Below, piece by piece: positions 27,958-37,337 of a DNA stretch of 38,393 nucleotides (position 1 is the stretch's first letter; each line of letters starts with the position of its first letter). The notes under the pieces are model-generated. The model was not told the origin of the DNA, did not search any database, and saw only the letters and a list, made by a program, of their open reading frames with translations. Position numbers and translations under genes: made by a program. This stretch comes from Perkinsus marinus ATCC 50983 (Eukaryota > Perkinsozoa > Perkinsida > Perkinsidae), in the NCBI RefSeq assembly GCF_000006405.1, contig NW_003215684.1:1-38393 (forward strand), written 5' to 3'.

Positions 27958-28690
27958 CTGATTCGAGAATCACAGGCACTGATTCAACTCACTATCTGAT
28001 TTCCGATTTTGATTCAACTCACACCATGATTCACAAGTGTTGATTCAGATTCCGTATTCATGAGTAAGATTCATGATTCGTGAGTATGATTACTGATTCC
28101 AGATTCAGATTCAGGATTCGCGAGTACGATTCCTGATTCCTGATTTCTCTCAAGCGTTGATTTCGATTCTTGATTCAGAATCATGATTCCTGATTCAGAA
28201 TCATACTCAGCCATTGATTCTGATTGTGAACCAATGAGTCAGAGTATTTACTCAACCCAGTGAGTAAGAATCATGATTCTAGATTTTTTCAACGTGATTG
28301 TGATTCAAAACTCATACTCGTGAGTATTTTACTCAACTCGAGAACGCCAAAGATTCACAATCTGATTTTTACTCAGCGTGTGATTCCGAATCATACTCAC
28401 GCCGTGAGTATCTCCATTTTTCCACGTTATTTTGCCTTGATTCGTACCGGGGGTCCGGACCCCCGGTACCAACCCCTGATTCTGATTCTCGACCTTGATT
28501 CACGACTTCAGCGCGCGTCACGGTAAACCTCCTCTGCTGCTTAGGTGCTTAGAATGACCGTGCCGGGGGATAGAACCTCGGCTTTGATCGCGATGATCCT
28601 GATTTCTCCATCCAGAGTAAAAAATCAGCGAATCAGGGGTTAATACTCACCATCTGATTTTTTTATCTGAGTAAATACTCTGACTCACCT
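27958..28690. repeat. Degenerate TGATTC / GAGTA repeat tract
   Basis: About 730 bp in which TGATTC, GATTCA, GAATCA and (T)GAGTA(A/T) recur dozens of times at irregular spacing, for example TGATTCCTGATTCAGAATCA and ACTCAACCCAGTGAGTAAG. It is not a clean tandem array; units are mixed and partly palindromic. Confidence 0.85.
28444..28469. repeat. Perfect 26-bp palindrome
   Basis: GTACCGGGGGTCC followed directly by its exact inverse, no loop. GC-rich in AT-rich surroundings. Confidence 0.95.
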
Positions 28691-28825
28691 GTTGCATCAG
28701 GATCCGCATACGGCCCCAGATGGATCTAACGACCTCTATATATGCCGGTTTGCCCAAAAATCAAACAACTCGATTTTGAGGAGAGCCCAAAGAGATATGC
28801 ACGAAATCTTTCTTGACGGAAACCT

Positions 28826-28885
28826 GTCCAACCCGGGGATCGAACCGGGGACATCAAATTCATTGATTCCAACAAGAGACGCGTA
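28826..28885 (-). repeat. tRNA-like fragment
   Basis: On the minus strand, CCCCGG-TTCGATC-CCCGGG forms a T-arm with B-box GGTTCGATCCC, about 40 nt after CTTAGTACGCG. There is no paired acceptor stem or plausible anticodon arm, so it is a tRNA-derived relic rather than a tRNA gene. A weaker relative (GCCGGGGGATAGAACCTCGG) is at 28562-28581. Confidence 0.55.
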
Positions 28886-29005
28886 CTAAGCGGGATATGC
28901 TCCTGCTCGTCAACATTTTTCCTATTCTCGTTGAGATTTTTTCCTTCATTGTCAACTTTTCCGTGCACGCCCTGCGAACAAAATTCATATTCTGAAGGGT
29001 TAAAT

Positions 29006-29239
29006 ATGAATTTGCGGCGGCTGGGACTGCTGAATTTTGTGGCGCGCGCACAAACGCCAACGTTGAAGTCGAATCCCCTCGAGGCGGGCTGGAACCCGTC
29101 TGTGGGTTGGAATGCTTATTCGGCAGATATGGTCATCGTGCTGAGGAATTGGATCTGGACTCGTCCCGGAAAGCTTAGGAATCTTAGGTTGGAGCATGCA
29201 AGATACGGAATAGGTCAGCTGCGAGACCATGTGCGATAG
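29006..29239 (+). CDS. Small protein, possibly mitochondrial
   Basis: A 77-residue single-exon frame. The first 25 residues, MNLRRLGLLNFVARAQTPTL onward, have Arg and Leu, no acidic residue, and look like a mitochondrial presequence. The rest (GWNPSVGWNAYSADMVIVL, RLEHARYGIG) is not recognised. The base composition is richer in GC than the tract upstream. Its stop lies 42 nt before the eIF2-alpha start, in the same orientation. It could be a small respiratory or ribosomal subunit, or a chance frame. Confidence 0.45.
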   Translation: MNLRRLGLLNFVARAQTPTLKSNPLEAGWNPSVGWNAYSADMVIVLRNWIWTRPGKLRNLRLEHARYGIGQLRDHVR

Positions 29240-29281
29240 TTTCCTTTTCTTTGGTTACTGCTTGAACCACCACGTTTCCTT

Positions 29282-30745
29282 ATGAGCTCCGAAGCCGCCC
29301 ATCTCCATTGCCGATTCTACCGGGAACAATTCCCCGAGATTGATCAGTGCGTCGTGGTAGTACCAAATCGGACCTACTTTGTATCTTTTCATATCTTTCC
29401 ATGTTAGGCTCTCGTCAAACAAGTAACAGATGTGGCCGCATACGTCTCCCTTTGTGAATACGACGATATGGAAGGAATGGTCCAGCTCTCTGAGCTCTCC
29501 AAGAGGCGTATTAGGTCCATCCCTAAACTCATCAAAGTTGGACGGTAAGTTCCCATCGATAGTATTCCCTTTACTCTCCAACAGCTACGACACTTTCATG
29601 GTCCTTCGAGTTGACAAGGAGAAGGGCTACATCGACCTCTCCAAAAAGCGTGTGTCTCGGGAGGATGCCGATGCTCTCGATCAGAAGTAATACCAATATC
29701 ATCCTAAAAATGGTAATTACTAGTATCAGATATTCGAAAGCCAAGACGGTACAGTCCATCATGAGGCATATAGCATCAACTCATAGGATGTCCTTGGAAG
29801 AGGTGTGCTCTAAGATAGCTTGGCCGCTTTACGACACCTTTGGCCACGCCTATGACGGCCTCTCCAAACTTGTCGGGTAGTAATAATAATAATAGTAACT
29901 CTCGTTAGATGGGGTCCTTGTCAGTGATAACGCCGACTTGAGCATTCTCGACAGTCTCGACATTACTCCCGAGATACGGGATACTCTCCTCAACGTAGTC
30001 ACTCGGCGAATGGCACCCCATCAGCTGAGAGTTAAGGCCAAGGTGGAGGTAATACTACGGGGAAGTCCTCGAATGACGAGGATCTCGCGTTTCACCATTG
30101 TATTATACCAACTCGATGCTCTTCCCTGTATCAATCAACGTTTGCTGGTTGGCTGTAGGTATCATGCTTCGACTACGAGGGAATCGAAGCTATCCAAAGG
30201 GCACTCATTGCAGGACGAACAGTAGCGAACGATAATTCGAAGGTGGAGTGGTATGGGAACGCTTGATGGAAGTGATTGAGAGCTCGTAAGGTTAACGATG
30301 ACGATTCTTTGAAGGCCACTACAACGGTGAAGCTGATAGCGCCTCCACAGTACTACATTGTCACTACTTGTTCACTGAGAGTAATACGAATCTTATGATC
30401 ATCTCGCTGTGATGGAGCTGCTCAGGACGTGGGCTTCGAGCGAATCGGTGCCTGCATAGAAGCTATCAAAGAGTCTATTGAGAAGGAGGGCGGCACGTTC
30501 GCGTTGAAGCAAGCGTAATATGCGGCCGCTCAGGAGGAGGGGGTGTAGGTTGGAGGTTTAGGCCTGAGCTCGTTGGGCTCGACGAGGAGGAGCTGGCTAA
30601 GCAGAAACGGGAAGAGGAGGAAGAGGTGCGATAATTAATTGCAGCTGTTAAAGTTGCATAAAATTTTCTTCCACTGTAGTCGGAATCTGAGAGTAGCGAC
30701 TCTGAGGAGGAGGATGAGGGCATGGGAGATGCTGAGAGTAAGTAG
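29282..30745 (+). CDS. eIF2alpha: Translation initiation factor eIF2 subunit alpha
   Basis: Ten exons: 29282-29356, 29408-29544, 29585-29686, 29730-29876, 29925-30048, 30159-30221, 30291-30380, 30426-30514, 30562-30625 and 30680-30745. Introns are 40-110 nt. The spliced product has 318 residues (human 315), all phases consistent. The S1 domain reads [33 protein letters not shown] and [18 protein letters not shown]. The regulatory site is conserved as [11 protein letters not shown]; the Ser equivalent to Ser51 is residue 56. Then come [78 protein letters not shown] and an acidic C-terminus [14 protein letters not shown]. Function: part of the eIF2-GTP-initiator tRNA complex; phosphorylation of that Ser shuts down initiation under stress. 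The donor of exon 9 (GTGCGA) is weak but fits. Confidence 0.96.
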
Positions 30746-30820
30746 GCTGGTATAGCTGGTATTAAAGGGCTAAAGGCGGCTTCTCGAATTGCCTATGGGA
30801 ATGGACCTGCTGTGTGGAAA

Positions 30821-30975
30821 AATATGCACATGGTCAACTAAGTGACAAGATGGAAATTTTCAGGAAATTCTTGTTGGTTTCTGTATACTTGTACCCAAAC
30901 TACTGTGTACGTTGAAAAAAAAGATAAAGGAAACTTCTGAGCTAAGCTGAGAAAAGCGAACAGATATGTTATTTT
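30821..30975 (+). repeat. Dispersed repeat, copy 5 (intergenic)
   Basis: AATATGCACATGGTCAACTA, GACAAGATGGAAATTTTCAG, TTCTTGTTGGTTTCTGTATA, then CTGAGCTAAGCTGAGAAAAG and CGAACAGATATGTTATTTTTC. It has the same order of blocks as the intronic copies 5-6 kb away, here outside a gene. Confidence 0.75.
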
Positions 30976-31136
30976 TCCTCAGTTGACGAGAGTGCGTTCG
31001 CCAAGACCAATGAGGAGTAGAGGGTCGAAGTGCTCTGGTGGCTCACACAGAAATGACAGTAAAAGCAGCACCACGTGACAGAAGGGCATCACTGTTTCCT
31101 CAACTGGAGTGTGTTGCGCTCTTCTAGTTTTGGATC

Positions 31137-31195
31137 GTCTGATTGGTCTAGTCGTTAATGTCGCTGCCTGTCGAGCCGTAGGTATCTGGTTCAAT
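31137..31195 (+). repeat. tRNA-like sequence upstream of the glycosyltransferase
   Basis: TGATTGGTCTAGTCGTTAATG resembles an A-box region; 32 nt later ATCTGGTTCAATCCCTGCAG contains a good B-box (GGTTCAATCCC). No complete cloverleaf can be drawn. It ends a few bases before the first Met of the next gene. Confidence 0.55.
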
Positions 31196-31203
31196 CCCTG
31201 CAG

Positions 31204-33339
31204 TTGGTCATGTCGATGTCCTTGTCCTTTATCTTGTCAATCGCTCCTAAATGGATGCTCAAGAAGAGAAGGAGTCTTCAGGGGAAACACCAAGGGAAGG
31301 CGATCAATTATGGAGTAACACCGCTGATCTGTGCAACGGCGCTGGTAACTCTTTTATTAATTCCGTTTCTGTTGTTACGTCTTCTCCCCGGGTCCACTCC
31401 TCGGTTGCGCTCGCCCTTCTTCCTACGATTTTCACCGCGACCTCTTCCGCAAGCGGAACCCTATGGTCAGCGGATGAGCCAAGATGAGCTTCCTAATTAC
31501 GTTACTGTCGGAAATTTGGTAGATCCCCTCAGTGGTCGACCAGAGAGCATCGACTTCATAGTCACCGAAAGTGACAGGAGGGAGAGATCTGACTTCCTAT
31601 GGACTGCCATACAGTGCACAGGGAGTCCTCTCAATCGGTCGTGTATCATCGACAATTTCTATTATTCTCCTGAAGATGAGAAGTTTCATATTCTTTTACT
31701 ATCCTCCTCCGTAGTGCGAAGGGCTCCTTATCTGGGCCGGCCGGTGGACCCAGATACGGACGCAACGTCGCTGCTACGCCATGGAGAGCTTACTCGTGAT
31801 TCTGTTATGGAAGTACTCGCGAATTGCAGTGATTTCTTTATGGGTGATGTTCCTTTCATCCCAACAGGAGATAGTTTCTCCCCAATTATACACATCTTTC
31901 ACAGCTCCGACGAGGCGCGAGAATTTCTGGCCTCATCTTACGGTGAAGTGCCGGAGTATATTGAAGGCCTCACTGTCTATGGCTTTTCCCTCTATATGCA
32001 CAACACTGGTCATTTGTTATACGATGGTATATTTCCTCTATTCATCTCAATGTTACGCTTTGGTTTTGCTCGGGCGCGCGCTAATGCGGCGTTGAGGATC
32101 GTGTATAACGAAAAGCACCAGCGTGGAGAAGTCTTATTGGCCGACGAGATCATCCCGACGTTTTTCGGGGGGGATTACTACCAGTTGGGGAAGATGGCGT
32201 CAAAAATATATCAATTTCAGCGCGTGATTATGGGCTCTCGAAAGATGGCTCATCGGTCGTTGAATTTGAGAGGAACTTTACCGGGCTCATACAGTTTCGA
32301 GAACTCCCTCTACTACTTCACTCAGCGGCTCAAGGCCAGCTATGGCATCGTGCCGTGGACTGGCTTCATGTCTGCTCATGCTCGGTTGATACCGGACCGG
32401 GCGATTGGGGGGTGCCGCGGCGTGCTGACGGACAATAAGAGGTTTACTCAAGATGACCGAGCTATGTTCCAGAAGATTCTGGACACTATCAAACGTTCGG
32501 GAAAATGCGACATAGTATTCTTGAAGTGGGAGGATTATTCCTTCCAAGAGCAGTTGAGGATCTTCGCTGATTCGGACGTTTATATCAGTGGTGTTGGTAC
32601 CGGTATAACGCGAGCTCACATGATCAAGCCTGGCGGGGTGGTTGTGAATCTCGGCGAGTTGGAGTCGCTAGGCGATCCGGCTCGAGTCCAGGCTTCTTAT
32701 AGGGACGTACAATTCTCTACTGGCGCTCCCTACCTCGGCGCTATGTTCTACCCACCCAGGTTGTGGAACATTTACGGTGAATTTCAGCCGGAAGCGGTAC
32801 AGTATATTATCGAAAAAGCTGTTGATAAAGTGGAAGAAGGCTTTCCTCTGCCTCGACCGCTTGAGGACGGTTTATCGCATGTTGGGAAGTCCTTCGACAA
32901 GTACTGTCAGGAGAGCCCGACCGATTGCGAAAGTCTCGAGGTCGAATTGAATCCCTTCGATAGAGCAGGGAATGACTACTGGTGTGCTCTATGTAGTTGG
33001 CCTGAATATATAGGCCTTGACAGTATGTGGAGAAAAGGCCAGAGGTGTGAGTGGTATGACCAGAGTCGTAGTTGTCATTTTAATTACGAATTATTTGATC
33101 GGCACCGGTCTCCTGATCATGTTGCATTCGATAAGGAGTGTCATGAAGCCAGTCGGGGGTCCATGAGGAGGCAAAGAGAGAAGTTACTCGCCCAAAAGGC
33201 TGCCGAATTCGGTGTTGATGTTTCTGCTCTAACACCGGGACAAGCGACGGAGGCTCTACTGATGGGAGATCCTCCGGAATGCCCCGCGAGATACGAAGAA
33301 GGTCGGACATGTTCCTGCCAACCGCTCGTGTGGATGTGA
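31204..33339 (+). CDS. GT61 (DUF563) glycosyltransferase, type II membrane protein
   Basis: A single exon encodes up to 711 residues. Residues 40-61 (PLICATALVTLLLIPFLLLR) form one membrane anchor after a basic N-terminus, the usual type II layout of Golgi glycosyltransferases. The start may instead be the Met at 31255 (MLKKRRSLQGKHQ), which keeps the anchor. GT61 marks: LYMHNTGHLLYDGIFPLF at 263-280, the family's H-x(2)-GH motif, and ADSDVYISGVGTGITRAH with MIKPGGVVVNLG at 455-484, the nucleotide-sugar-binding end of the domain. A cysteine-rich C-terminal part (WCALCSWPEYIGL, CSCQPLVW) follows. Family members add xylose, GlcNAc or arabinose to proteins or polysaccharides; the donor sugar here is unknown. 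Confidence 0.85.
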   Translation: MVMSMSLSFILSIAPKWMLKKRRSLQGKHQGKAINYGVTPLICATALVTLLLIPFLLLRLLPGSTPRLRSPFFLRFSPRPLPQAEPYGQRMSQDELPNYVTVGNLVDPLSGRPESIDFIVTESDRRERSDFLWTAIQCTGSPLNRSCIIDNFYYSPEDEKFHILLLSSSVVRRAPYLGRPVDPDTDATSLLRHGELTRDSVMEVLANCSDFFMGDVPFIPTGDSFSPIIHIFHSSDEAREFLASSYGEVPEYIEGLTVYGFSLYMHNTGHLLYDGIFPLFISMLRFGFARARANAALRIVYNEKHQRGEVLLADEIIPTFFGGDYYQLGKMASKIYQFQRVIMGSRKMAHRSLNLRGTLPGSYSFENSLYYFTQRLKASYGIVPWTGFMSAHARLIPDRAIGGCRGVLTDNKRFTQDDRAMFQKILDTIKRSGKCDIVFLKWEDYSFQEQLRIFADSDVYISGVGTGITRAHMIKPGGVVVNLGELESLGDPARVQASYRDVQFSTGAPYLGAMFYPPRLWNIYGEFQPEAVQYIIEKAVDKVEEGFPLPRPLEDGLSHVGKSFDKYCQESPTDCESLEVELNPFDRAGNDYWCALCSWPEYIGLDSMWRKGQRCEWYDQSRSCHFNYELFDRHRSPDHVAFDKECHEASRGSMRRQREKLLAQKAAEFGVDVSALTPGQATEALLMGDPPECPARYEEGRTCSCQPLVWM

Positions 33340-33833
33340 AATTGATTATAAACCGTTGCACTATTGCTATTATAATGCTCTCATGCTACTTCCTGTTCTA
33401 CTCGTGTAGTTGTGCACCCTGCGCAACCTAGTCTAAGCTCAACTTCAGCTTGCACTCGTTGATGATTGTGCGAGTATGATTGTCGGTAGAATCTCTAGAT
33501 TTCCATTAACCATTGACTTGAGTTCGATAATCGTTTATAATTTGGTCCTTCTCGGAGAATGTGAGTTAAAAGCATCAGGTGCGGGGATCGAACCTGTGCC
33601 TTGAGCCCTCTTATCACGACCATAACCAACTGCTGGTCCTCCACTCGAGCACCATAATCCAAACTGCGATGGTCCTACTCATCTGCTGTACTCCAAGCTC
33701 ACTTCGTCGCACAGTTTCATCTCTGAAGCTCACTGAGAATTATTCCAAAAAGAGGGAGTTTGTGACACTTTCGTGTACTGTAGACCTCATACACCCGCTT
33801 CTGCGGTTAGTTCCTTTTTTAGCAGCTCCCGTA
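33340..33833. other. Spacer between glycosyltransferase and helical-repeat protein
   Basis: About 490 bp. The frame of the next gene is open from 33579 but this part overlaps a tRNA-like relic and lacks repeat character, so it is treated as leader. No promoter motif is recognised. Confidence 0.5.
33576..33640 (-). repeat. tRNA-like relic sharing the intronic T-arm sequence
   Basis: On the minus strand: GCAGTTGGTTATGGTCGTGA (A-box-like), then about 18 nt later CAGGTTCGATCCCCGCACCTG. The stretch GGTTCGATCCC(C/G)GCACCTG is shared with the introns at 20789-20844 and 22119-22169. Confidence 0.65.
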
Positions 33834-34907
33834 ATGTTGCGAATACGTTATGTTGGTCCATTGTTGGTCTCACATATTCGCCGAGGCACTTTCATTCGGG
33901 GCGTAGCTAATAAGGAGTCCGTCGATGTTACGGCCTTGAGGACTCCCGATGAGATCCTAGAGTGTCTTACTGGGCTAGACCAACCACCTCTCTCTATCTG
34001 TAGCTCTATCACTCTACGTGCCCTCGCACTGTTGCCAGCATTCACACTAGGACAGTGCGCTACGTTGCTGCTAGCTCTACAGAAGATCGGTGCCGAGACG
34101 GAGGTTCGTGAGTTGGCCGAGGGTATCACCGAGGGCCTCTTCCAAGCAGAGCTCCCTATGGATGATAGTGAGGGTGCTTGGCGTTACTTGGAAGCCCTAA
34201 GCTTCTCCCTCCCGGAGTCCCTGAAAGAGGACGAGAGTCTGACTCATATGATATTGGGATGTGCATGTGAAAATGTTGTTAACGTACCAGTAGTGTCTGT
34301 CTGCCAAGGACTCGTCAGCCTTCTAAGAGCTGGTGTACTGAGGCGCCATGCTCCTGTGGTTGCGGAACAACTTGACCTATTAGGGAGTCGACTACAAGGC
34401 GGCGCAAACCCTACTGATGTGTGCCGTCTCCTCGCCCTCACCGTCAAGCTATTGCGAATCTGTCCCGATATTGTTCCAGAGAGGTTTCTGGAGAATGCAG
34501 TGGACTACATCTCCGCTCGGACACAGCAGTTCGCTGCTGAGCAGTTGGCGTCTATTGCGGTCGCTCTATGGCGTCTCGAAGAGATCATTCCAGAGTTCAA
34601 TGCAACGGTGCATATAATTGAACGGTTAAGCGCAGAGTTGATCTGGAAGTATTCTCAGCTCCGGCTAAGCCCTGCCTTGAATGCAGTTGAGGGCCTCGTG
34701 AATCTACGAAATTACGTTGCCCTGGACGATTCAGAGCGTCTACGGCCTTTAGTGGTTCATGTGGCCAAACGGGTCCATGCCTTGGACCCTGAGCAAGTTT
34801 TGAGATTGATGGAGGTGTTGAAGTGCTGCCATTCAGCTGAGAGGATGTGCGAGCCACTCGTGCTCAATGCGCTTGCAGAACAGCCAAATGCTGTTCTTCC
34901 AGGCTAA
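33834..34907 (+). CDS. Mitochondrial alpha-helical repeat protein (HPR/RAP-like)
   Basis: 357 residues from the Met at 33834. The N-terminus MLRIRYVGPLLVSHIRRGTF is basic and amphipathic, without acidic residues, as in a mitochondrial presequence. The body is a run of paired helices of roughly 35-40 residues with Leu/Ala periodicity, for example ALALLPAFTLGQCATLLLAL, VSVCQGLVSLLRAGVLRR, EQLASIAVALWRLEEIIP and LSPALNAVEGLVNL. This pattern resembles the heptatricopeptide/FASTK-RAP style proteins that bind organelle rRNA fragments in apicomplexans and relatives. No RAP endonuclease-like domain is visible at the C-terminus. The frame is open upstream to 33579, but the presequence argues for the later start. 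Other helical repeats (ARM, HEAT) cannot be excluded. Confidence 0.65.
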   Translation: MLRIRYVGPLLVSHIRRGTFIRGVANKESVDVTALRTPDEILECLTGLDQPPLSICSSITLRALALLPAFTLGQCATLLLALQKIGAETEVRELAEGITEGLFQAELPMDDSEGAWRYLEALSFSLPESLKEDESLTHMILGCACENVVNVPVVSVCQGLVSLLRAGVLRRHAPVVAEQLDLLGSRLQGGANPTDVCRLLALTVKLLRICPDIVPERFLENAVDYISARTQQFAAEQLASIAVALWRLEEIIPEFNATVHIIERLSAELIWKYSQLRLSPALNAVEGLVNLRNYVALDDSERLRPLVVHVAKRVHALDPEQVLRLMEVLKCCHSAERMCEPLVLNALAEQPNAVLPG

Positions 34908-35693
34908 AACTCTCTCCGAGGTGAGCTCACCAAACGACTGTTACAGTAGTGTCAAATGCGAAAATTGAGATGTTTCTGGAATCGATTGAGTTTAGTTGCT
35001 GTTGATACAATTCTCCATCATGATGATGGCAAACGATGATGCAGCATCGTATAGGGCGAAAAGCTGAGCAGAATGGTTCGCTTTCCCAAGGAAAAGGTTA
35101 ACCGGGTAAAACAATGTGCTATGATGAAGACTGTGCACTGCAGAACGCAACAGAAACGACGAATGAAGATCAGGAGAGGTCACACAGAAAGGAATCAGGC
35201 CTTACTCAATCCACATTAGCTGTGTTAAATAACTAACTCTATATCGACTACAATACCGTTACCTGCTTCCAGTCCAGTCCAACAGTCCGAAGTGGGTGTT
35301 TTCACATTTTTGTTGTTACCCCTAATTCAACTGATCACGCTTCAAGGCAGACATCGGGAGCATCTGCCTGAGATCTGATACGCGGTATGGAAGGATCGCG
35401 CAGCGCTGTTCTCAAGGAGTTCTCATTCATGGCTTTCTGGGCTTGGGCATCGTTACACTGTCTGATAGCATCAGCACGCAAAGAGGGTCATGGGGAATCC
35501 CCATTGGGGATATTCTCCCTTCCCATTGTGAACACAACTGCGAGCGACAGAGACGATCAGCTTGCATACATCATCATGCCACGTTTTGTAGATTAGCCTC
35601 TTCCTTCTCCTTCACATAACGAACTATGGCCTTCTTAATATCGTGTGCAGTTCTGCCGAGCAACAACAGTACTCAACAGTCTCCATTCGTGGC
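34908..35693. other. Convergent strand-switch region, no gene
   Basis: About 790 bp between the ends of the plus and minus blocks. Short frames on both strands have no recognisable character. No terminator or polyadenylation pattern is identified with confidence. Confidence 0.5.
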
Positions 35694-37137
35694 CTACTGG
35701 CAGTCATCTATGCTCAGTGCTTTCTCTGTGATGGGACATACCTCACCACACGAGTCAAACCACTTTTCGAGAGTTTTCTTCTCGAAAACGTGGCCATAGG
35801 GTGACCTGAAATTGTAGTCAACCACGGCCGCTAGTATCGAATACGATGCTGAGAACGAGCGGCTCAGCGACGGTACGACTGAACTCCGAAGCGATAAAAG
35901 CAACAACAAGTCGGCAGGGTTCTTTGCATGATGCATCATCTTAACAGCGTGAATCGTACCTTATGGGGTTGGTCATTATTTTTCCATCGAGAGCACACTT
36001 CAGCTCGGCTGGGGCGTTGACCAGCATCTGACTCGTACGCCGAATCCGCACGGCGTGCTTAGGCTTGCTCGGGCTCGTCGGGCTTCCTGAGGAATATCCA
36101 ATATCCATCCGGCGCCAGAGGGGCTACTGCACCTTGTTTCTCCTTGCGGATCTCTGGAAGGTCCCCCAAAAGGCTGTGATTGGTCTCCTCAAGCGTCTCC
36201 TCCTGATTGATCCTAAAATCCACACAATATAATATGATGATCAATCAGCACCTACTCGGTGGTGGCCTTCGGGGCTCCTTCATCCTCCTCTTTAGCGAAG
36301 TCAGCGAGGGCCTCTGCCTGGCATCTACAGGAGGGCATCATAACTGACGCTTGAACAGAGATCAGCTACCCCACTATGGCCTCCAACACCTCCGGAGCTC
36401 CAACCAGTTGTGATACTGTCAGTGGCTGACCATCCACAGGGCATGTGGAGTTACCCGAGTCCAACCAGTCCTGCGCACTTAATGCGAGTATCATACACGA
36501 GCATCTTCTCACTGTTATAGCTGCACGTTCATAAAATACACCTTGCGGAGTCTTCACGGGATCTCTCATAAGGCAGCCTGTTAACGCGCAGTATCTTGTC
36601 GTGGTGACGACCACAATAATTGGTCCCCAAGACGTCCCATTCAGTCTCACATCATGGCCTGTTCACCATCACCTCCTTCATCAGGTCGTGTGGCATCCTG
36701 CTGAGCTCCTGCCTGCTGGCCTTCCCTGAAAACACAAAGACCCCTATCGCTCAACGCAGAGTCGTGATCAAGTCTAGAGGCTACATCACGACCTTACTCC
36801 TCATCATCCATATCATCCATGTCCGGTACTCGGCTCACTCGCTTGAATGGATTCCCGCGCTTCCATCGGCGCCGATTCCTCCTCCGCGACCTTCACAACT
36901 ACTTCATAAACCAGGGCCCTCAACATATGCTTACTTGTAGTCGCCACGCGGGCGTCGGACCTTGATCAACCATGCACCCTTACCTTTCTGACCATCACGA
37001 GCCTGGTCCTCAGGAACATCCCAGTCGATGGGCTGAATGATAAACAGAGGGTATGTCGACTCGAACTCAATTAACTGTGCACGAGCATCTACTGCCTGCA
37101 CATTGTTTTACACTTGAGAGATGATCTCCAGCACCAT
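35694..37137 (-). CDS. Dual U-box protein, probable E3 ubiquitin ligase
   Basis: Ten exons: 37137-37135 (tentative, ATG only), 37095-36935, 36890-36798, 36725-36651, 36594-36513, 36470-36370, 36324-36256, 36212-36133, 36086-35960 and 35805-35694. Introns are 39-154 nt; all phases fit and give 300 residues. Order: an N-terminal stretch AVDARAQLIEFESTYPLFII; a very basic patch RRRNRRRWKRGNPFKR; an acidic linker DMDDMDDEE; U-box 1, YCALTGCLMRDPVKTPQG, FYERAAITDWL, CPVDGQPL; a charged helix and SPTSPSKPKH linker; U-box 2, LKCALDGKIMTNPIRSPYGH, FEKKTLEKWF, CPITEKAL. U-boxes recruit E2 enzymes without zinc. Two copies in one small protein are uncommon; one could be a SUMO-ligase-like variant. The N-terminal end is uncertain and may continue upstream. 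Confidence 0.78.
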
Positions 37138-37337
37138 GTTTCTCTAAGCAGTGTTTGATATTCAAGCGTCGTTCTGTCATTCTATGGCATACTAGAAGCC
37201 GTTTCGAAATTTATTATAGATGTAAAATGTGCTAATTAGGAGAGGGGAGTTCACGAGTTTTTAATTATCAGTGGGTTTCCGGAATTTCAACAGTTGCTCT
37301 CCAGCAGATCCCCCGCCTTTGATGACTTCATGATGGC

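Larger units (their letters stand above)
27732..29005. other. Divergent strand-switch region
   Basis: About 1.27 kb between the first gene of the minus block and the first of the plus block. It contains a degenerate TGATTC-type repeat (27958-28690), a perfect 26-bp palindrome (28444-28469) and two tRNA-like fragments. A bidirectional promoter would be expected here by position; no specific motif is identified. Confidence 0.5.
30746..31203. other. Spacer between eIF2-alpha and the glycosyltransferase
   Basis: About 460 bp. It contains copy 5 of the dispersed repeat (30821-30975) and a tRNA-like sequence (31137-31195). It supplies the downstream gene's leader; pyrimidine-AG stretches (for example TTATTTTTCCTCAG near 30983) could serve as splice acceptors. 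Confidence 0.5.
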
